A stretch of DNA of 64,000 nt. Source: Shouchella sp047238345 (GTDB lineage Bacteria > Bacillota > Bacilli > Bacillales > Bacillaceae_D). The translations under genes and the position numbers were made by a program. The notes below the pieces were generated by a model. That model was not told the origin of the DNA. It ran no database searches and saw only the letters and a list, made by a program, of their open reading frames with translations. The stretch covers positions 3,782,001 to 3,846,000 of the forward strand of contig NZ_JBDFMQ010000001.1 in the NCBI RefSeq assembly GCF_047238345.1, written 5' to 3'. Every line of letters begins with the position of its first letter. Position 1 is the stretch's first letter. Below are positions 62,199 to 64,000 of the stretch, in pieces.

Positions 62199-62214
62199 TG
62201 TTTCACGTGAAACA
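62199..62214. other. Perfect parS site
   Basis: TGTTTCACGTGAAACA, identical to the bacterial parS consensus, lies in the 120-base gap between noc and rsmG. ParB nucleates here, near the origin. Confidence 0.97.
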
Positions 62215-62236
62215 GCTGTATCCTGCATCTACCTAC

Positions 62237-62950
62237 TTAAACAATTGGCTGCTTATTAGGCGTTCCAGGCTTTCTAGGATACTTTTTCGGCGTTGATTTT
62301 ATTTTTTTTATCGTTACGATATGACGGTCACTTTTTTCAACTGGTAAAGAAAAGAAATGATTATGTTCAATTTGTCCACCTAATGTTTTAATTGCTTTTT
62401 CTCCATCATTAAGCTCTTGATTCGTACCTGCAGCTTTTAAAGCAATAAAAGATCCATCTACTTTCGTAAAAGGCAAGCATAGTTCTGCAAGAACTGACAT
62501 TCGTGCAACTGCTCTAGCCGTCACAATATCATATTTTTCTCTATGCAAGCTGCTTTTACCTGCTATTTCTGCACGATCATGGTAAAAAGACACGTTTGTG
62601 AGCCCTAACTCATCTGCTAAAAATGTCAAAAATCCAATTCTTTTATTTAAGGAATCAATAATGGATACCTGTAAATCAGGATAAAGAATTTTTAATGGTA
62701 AACTTGGAAAACCTGCGCCTGCGCCTATATCTAAAATAGACTGATTCGTAAACGGGAAATAAAAACTAGGTGTAATAGAATCATAAAAGTGTTTCAAATA
62801 CACGTCATCTTTAGCAACAATTGCCGTTAAATTAATATTTTCGTTCCACTCAACGAGCAGTTCGAAATAACGATTGAACTGCTCTTTTTGAGTAGAAGAA
62901 AGAATAATATTTTTTTCAGCAAGTAATTCTGGAAACTTCTCGTAACTCAT
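62237..62950 (-). CDS. rsmG: 16S rRNA (guanine-527 N7)-methyltransferase RsmG
   Basis: 237 residues from the ATG at 62950 (GTGAGGTT upstream); the frame is open further to 62980 inside mnmG. SAM motif LDIGAGAGFPSLPLKI, and VTARAVARMSVLAEL. It modifies G527 of 16S rRNA; loss gives low-level streptomycin resistance. 10 bases after mnmG. Confidence 0.96.
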   Translation of the reverse strand: MSYEKFPELLAEKNIILSSTQKEQFNRYFELLVEWNENINLTAIVAKDDVYLKHFYDSITPSFYFPFTNQSILDIGAGAGFPSLPLKILYPDLQVSIIDSLNKRIGFLTFLADELGLTNVSFYHDRAEIAGKSSLHREKYDIVTARAVARMSVLAELCLPFTKVDGSFIALKAAGTNQELNDGEKAIKTLGGQIEHNHFFSLPVEKSDRHIVTIKKIKSTPKKYPRKPGTPNKQPIV

Positions 62951-62960
62951 ATAAACAACC

Positions 62961-64000
62961 TCACGATGATGTTTTGGCAAGACGTCCTTGCTCTAAATAC
63001 ACGAGCAAAATTGATACATCTGCAGGATTCACACCAGAGACACGAGAAGCCTGTCCTACAGATAATGGTCTAACCAGTTTTAATTTTTGGCGAGCTTCCG
63101 TCGCTAGGCCTTGTATGGCATCATAATCAAGGTCTTCAGGAATTTGTTTACGTTCCATTTTCTTTAATCGATCAACTTGCTGCCATTGTTTTTCGATATA
63201 TCCTTCATACTTGACTTGGATTTCTACTTGTTCACATACTTCGTCATCAAGTTCCTGTTCTGGCTGAGGGATCACTTTTAATAAATCCTTATAGGTCATT
63301 TCTGGACGTTTTAACATGGCTTCTGCTTTTAATGCTTCGTTCATTTTATTGGAGCCCACTTGTTCCAACAGCTCATTAACGTCTTCTGATGGCTTAACAA
63401 TTAGACCTTTAATGCGTCCAATTTCTTCTTCAACAGCTTGTTTCTTATGCAAAAAACGTGCATAGCGTGCTTCAGAAATCAAGCCAAGCTCAAACCCTTT
63501 TTCGGTCAAACGCAAATCTGCATTATCGTGACGTAAAATTAAGCGAAATTCTGCTCTAGACGTTAATAACCGATAAGGTTCATTCGTCCCTTTTGTCACT
63601 AAATCATCAATCATGACGCCAATATAAGCATCAGAACGGTCTAAAATAAGCGGTTCCTTGCCTGAAACTTTTCTAGCAGCGTTAATGCCTGCAACAACAC
63701 CTTGACCAGCTGCTTCCTCGTAACCAGACGTTCCGTTAATTTGACCAGCTGTAAATAGGCCTGGAACTGCTTTTGTTTCTAATGTTGGCCAAAGTTGAGT
63801 TGGAACAATCGCATCATATTCAATTGCATATCCAGGACGCATCATTTTTACCGCTTCAAGTCCAGGAATTGTTTTCAACATAGATAGTTGAACATCTTCA
63901 GGTAAACTAGTAGAAAGTCCTTGTACGTATACCTCTGTCGTGTTTCGACCTTCTGGCTCAAGGAAAATTTGATGTCGTGGCTTATCGTTAAAGCGGACAA
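62961..64000 (-). CDS. mnmG: tRNA uridine-34 carboxymethylaminomethyl-modifying enzyme MnmG, C-terminal part
   Basis: The window holds the last 346 codons; the start is beyond 64000. Motifs: YAIEYDAIVPTQLWPTLE, LFTAGQINGTSGYEEAAGQG, APYRLLTSRAEFRL-like EPYRLLTSRAEFRLILRHDN, and the C-terminal helical domain ending LEQGRLAKTSS that binds MnmE. With MnmE it makes the cmnm5 group on U34. It is the start of the mnmG-rsmG-noc-parAB run. Confidence 0.96.
   Translation of the reverse strand, partial: VRFNDKPRHQIFLEPEGRNTTEVYVQGLSTSLPEDVQLSMLKTIPGLEAVKMMRPGYAIEYDAIVPTQLWPTLETKAVPGLFTAGQINGTSGYEEAAGQGVVAGINAARKVSGKEPLILDRSDAYIGVMIDDLVTKGTNEPYRLLTSRAEFRLILRHDNADLRLTEKGFELGLISEARYARFLHKKQAVEEEIGRIKGLIVKPSEDVNELLEQVGSNKMNEALKAEAMLKRPEMTYKDLLKVIPQPEQELDDEVCEQVEIQVKYEGYIEKQWQQVDRLKKMERKQIPEDLDYDAIQGLATEARQKLKLVRPLSVGQASRVSGVNPADVSILLVYLEQGRLAKTSS

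Overview
The window is chromosomal DNA of a low-GC, spore-forming Bacillaceae bacterium. It carries the conserved oriC-left block of Bacillus (mnmG, rsmG, noc, parA, parB, yyaC, ychF, rpsF-ssb-rpsR, gdpP, rplI, dnaC, purA, walRKHIJ-htrC, rlmH). A perfect parS site lies between rsmG and noc, and the sporulation gene yyaC is present. The species cannot be named from the sequence. An alkaliphilic or halotolerant Bacillus relative is a guess from general resemblance.

Region A (about 38.6-64 kb) is ordinary core genome, nearly all on the minus strand: chromosome segregation, translation GTPase and ribosomal proteins, c-di-AMP turnover, replicative helicase, adenylosuccinate synthetase, five tRNAs (Lys, Glu, Asp, Phe, Thr in transcription order), and the WalRK cell-wall two-component operon ending with HtrC and WalJ, then RlmH.

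Region B (1 to about 38.6 kb) is AT-rich accessory DNA that begins just past the 3' end of rlmH. Its coherent theme is respiration and metals. It encodes a qoxABCD-type menaquinol oxidase, Sco, a CopC-like protein, a CtaG-like protein, a c551-type cytochrome with a YVTN propeller, the ResABC/CcdA cytochrome c maturation set, a BdbD/BdbC thiol oxidation pair and a two-component system. Metal genes are a CadA-type P-ATPase with its own operator-flanked promoter, a CzcD-type CDF exporter, a manganese-type ABC importer and an ACR3-like permease. Cell-wall genes (an M23 hydrolase and a core-only Mur-ligase-like protein) sit between them.

Region B is also decaying. It holds a TauE/SafE gene shifted by a G7 tract, an HNH gene broken by one in-frame stop, a second ACR3-like permease reduced to a tail, a serine-resolvase relic, a shattered traX and several gene tails joined head to head. 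An AdaA gene is intact but starts at ATA. A two-gene unit of a secreted YHYH protein and a membrane-anchored coiled-coil GIY-YIG (T5orf172) protein at 1.6-4.6 kb is the best candidate for an uncharacterised system. Several small genes (9444, 38063, 39228) are easy to miss. No CRISPR array, rRNA gene, intact insertion sequence or prophage was seen.
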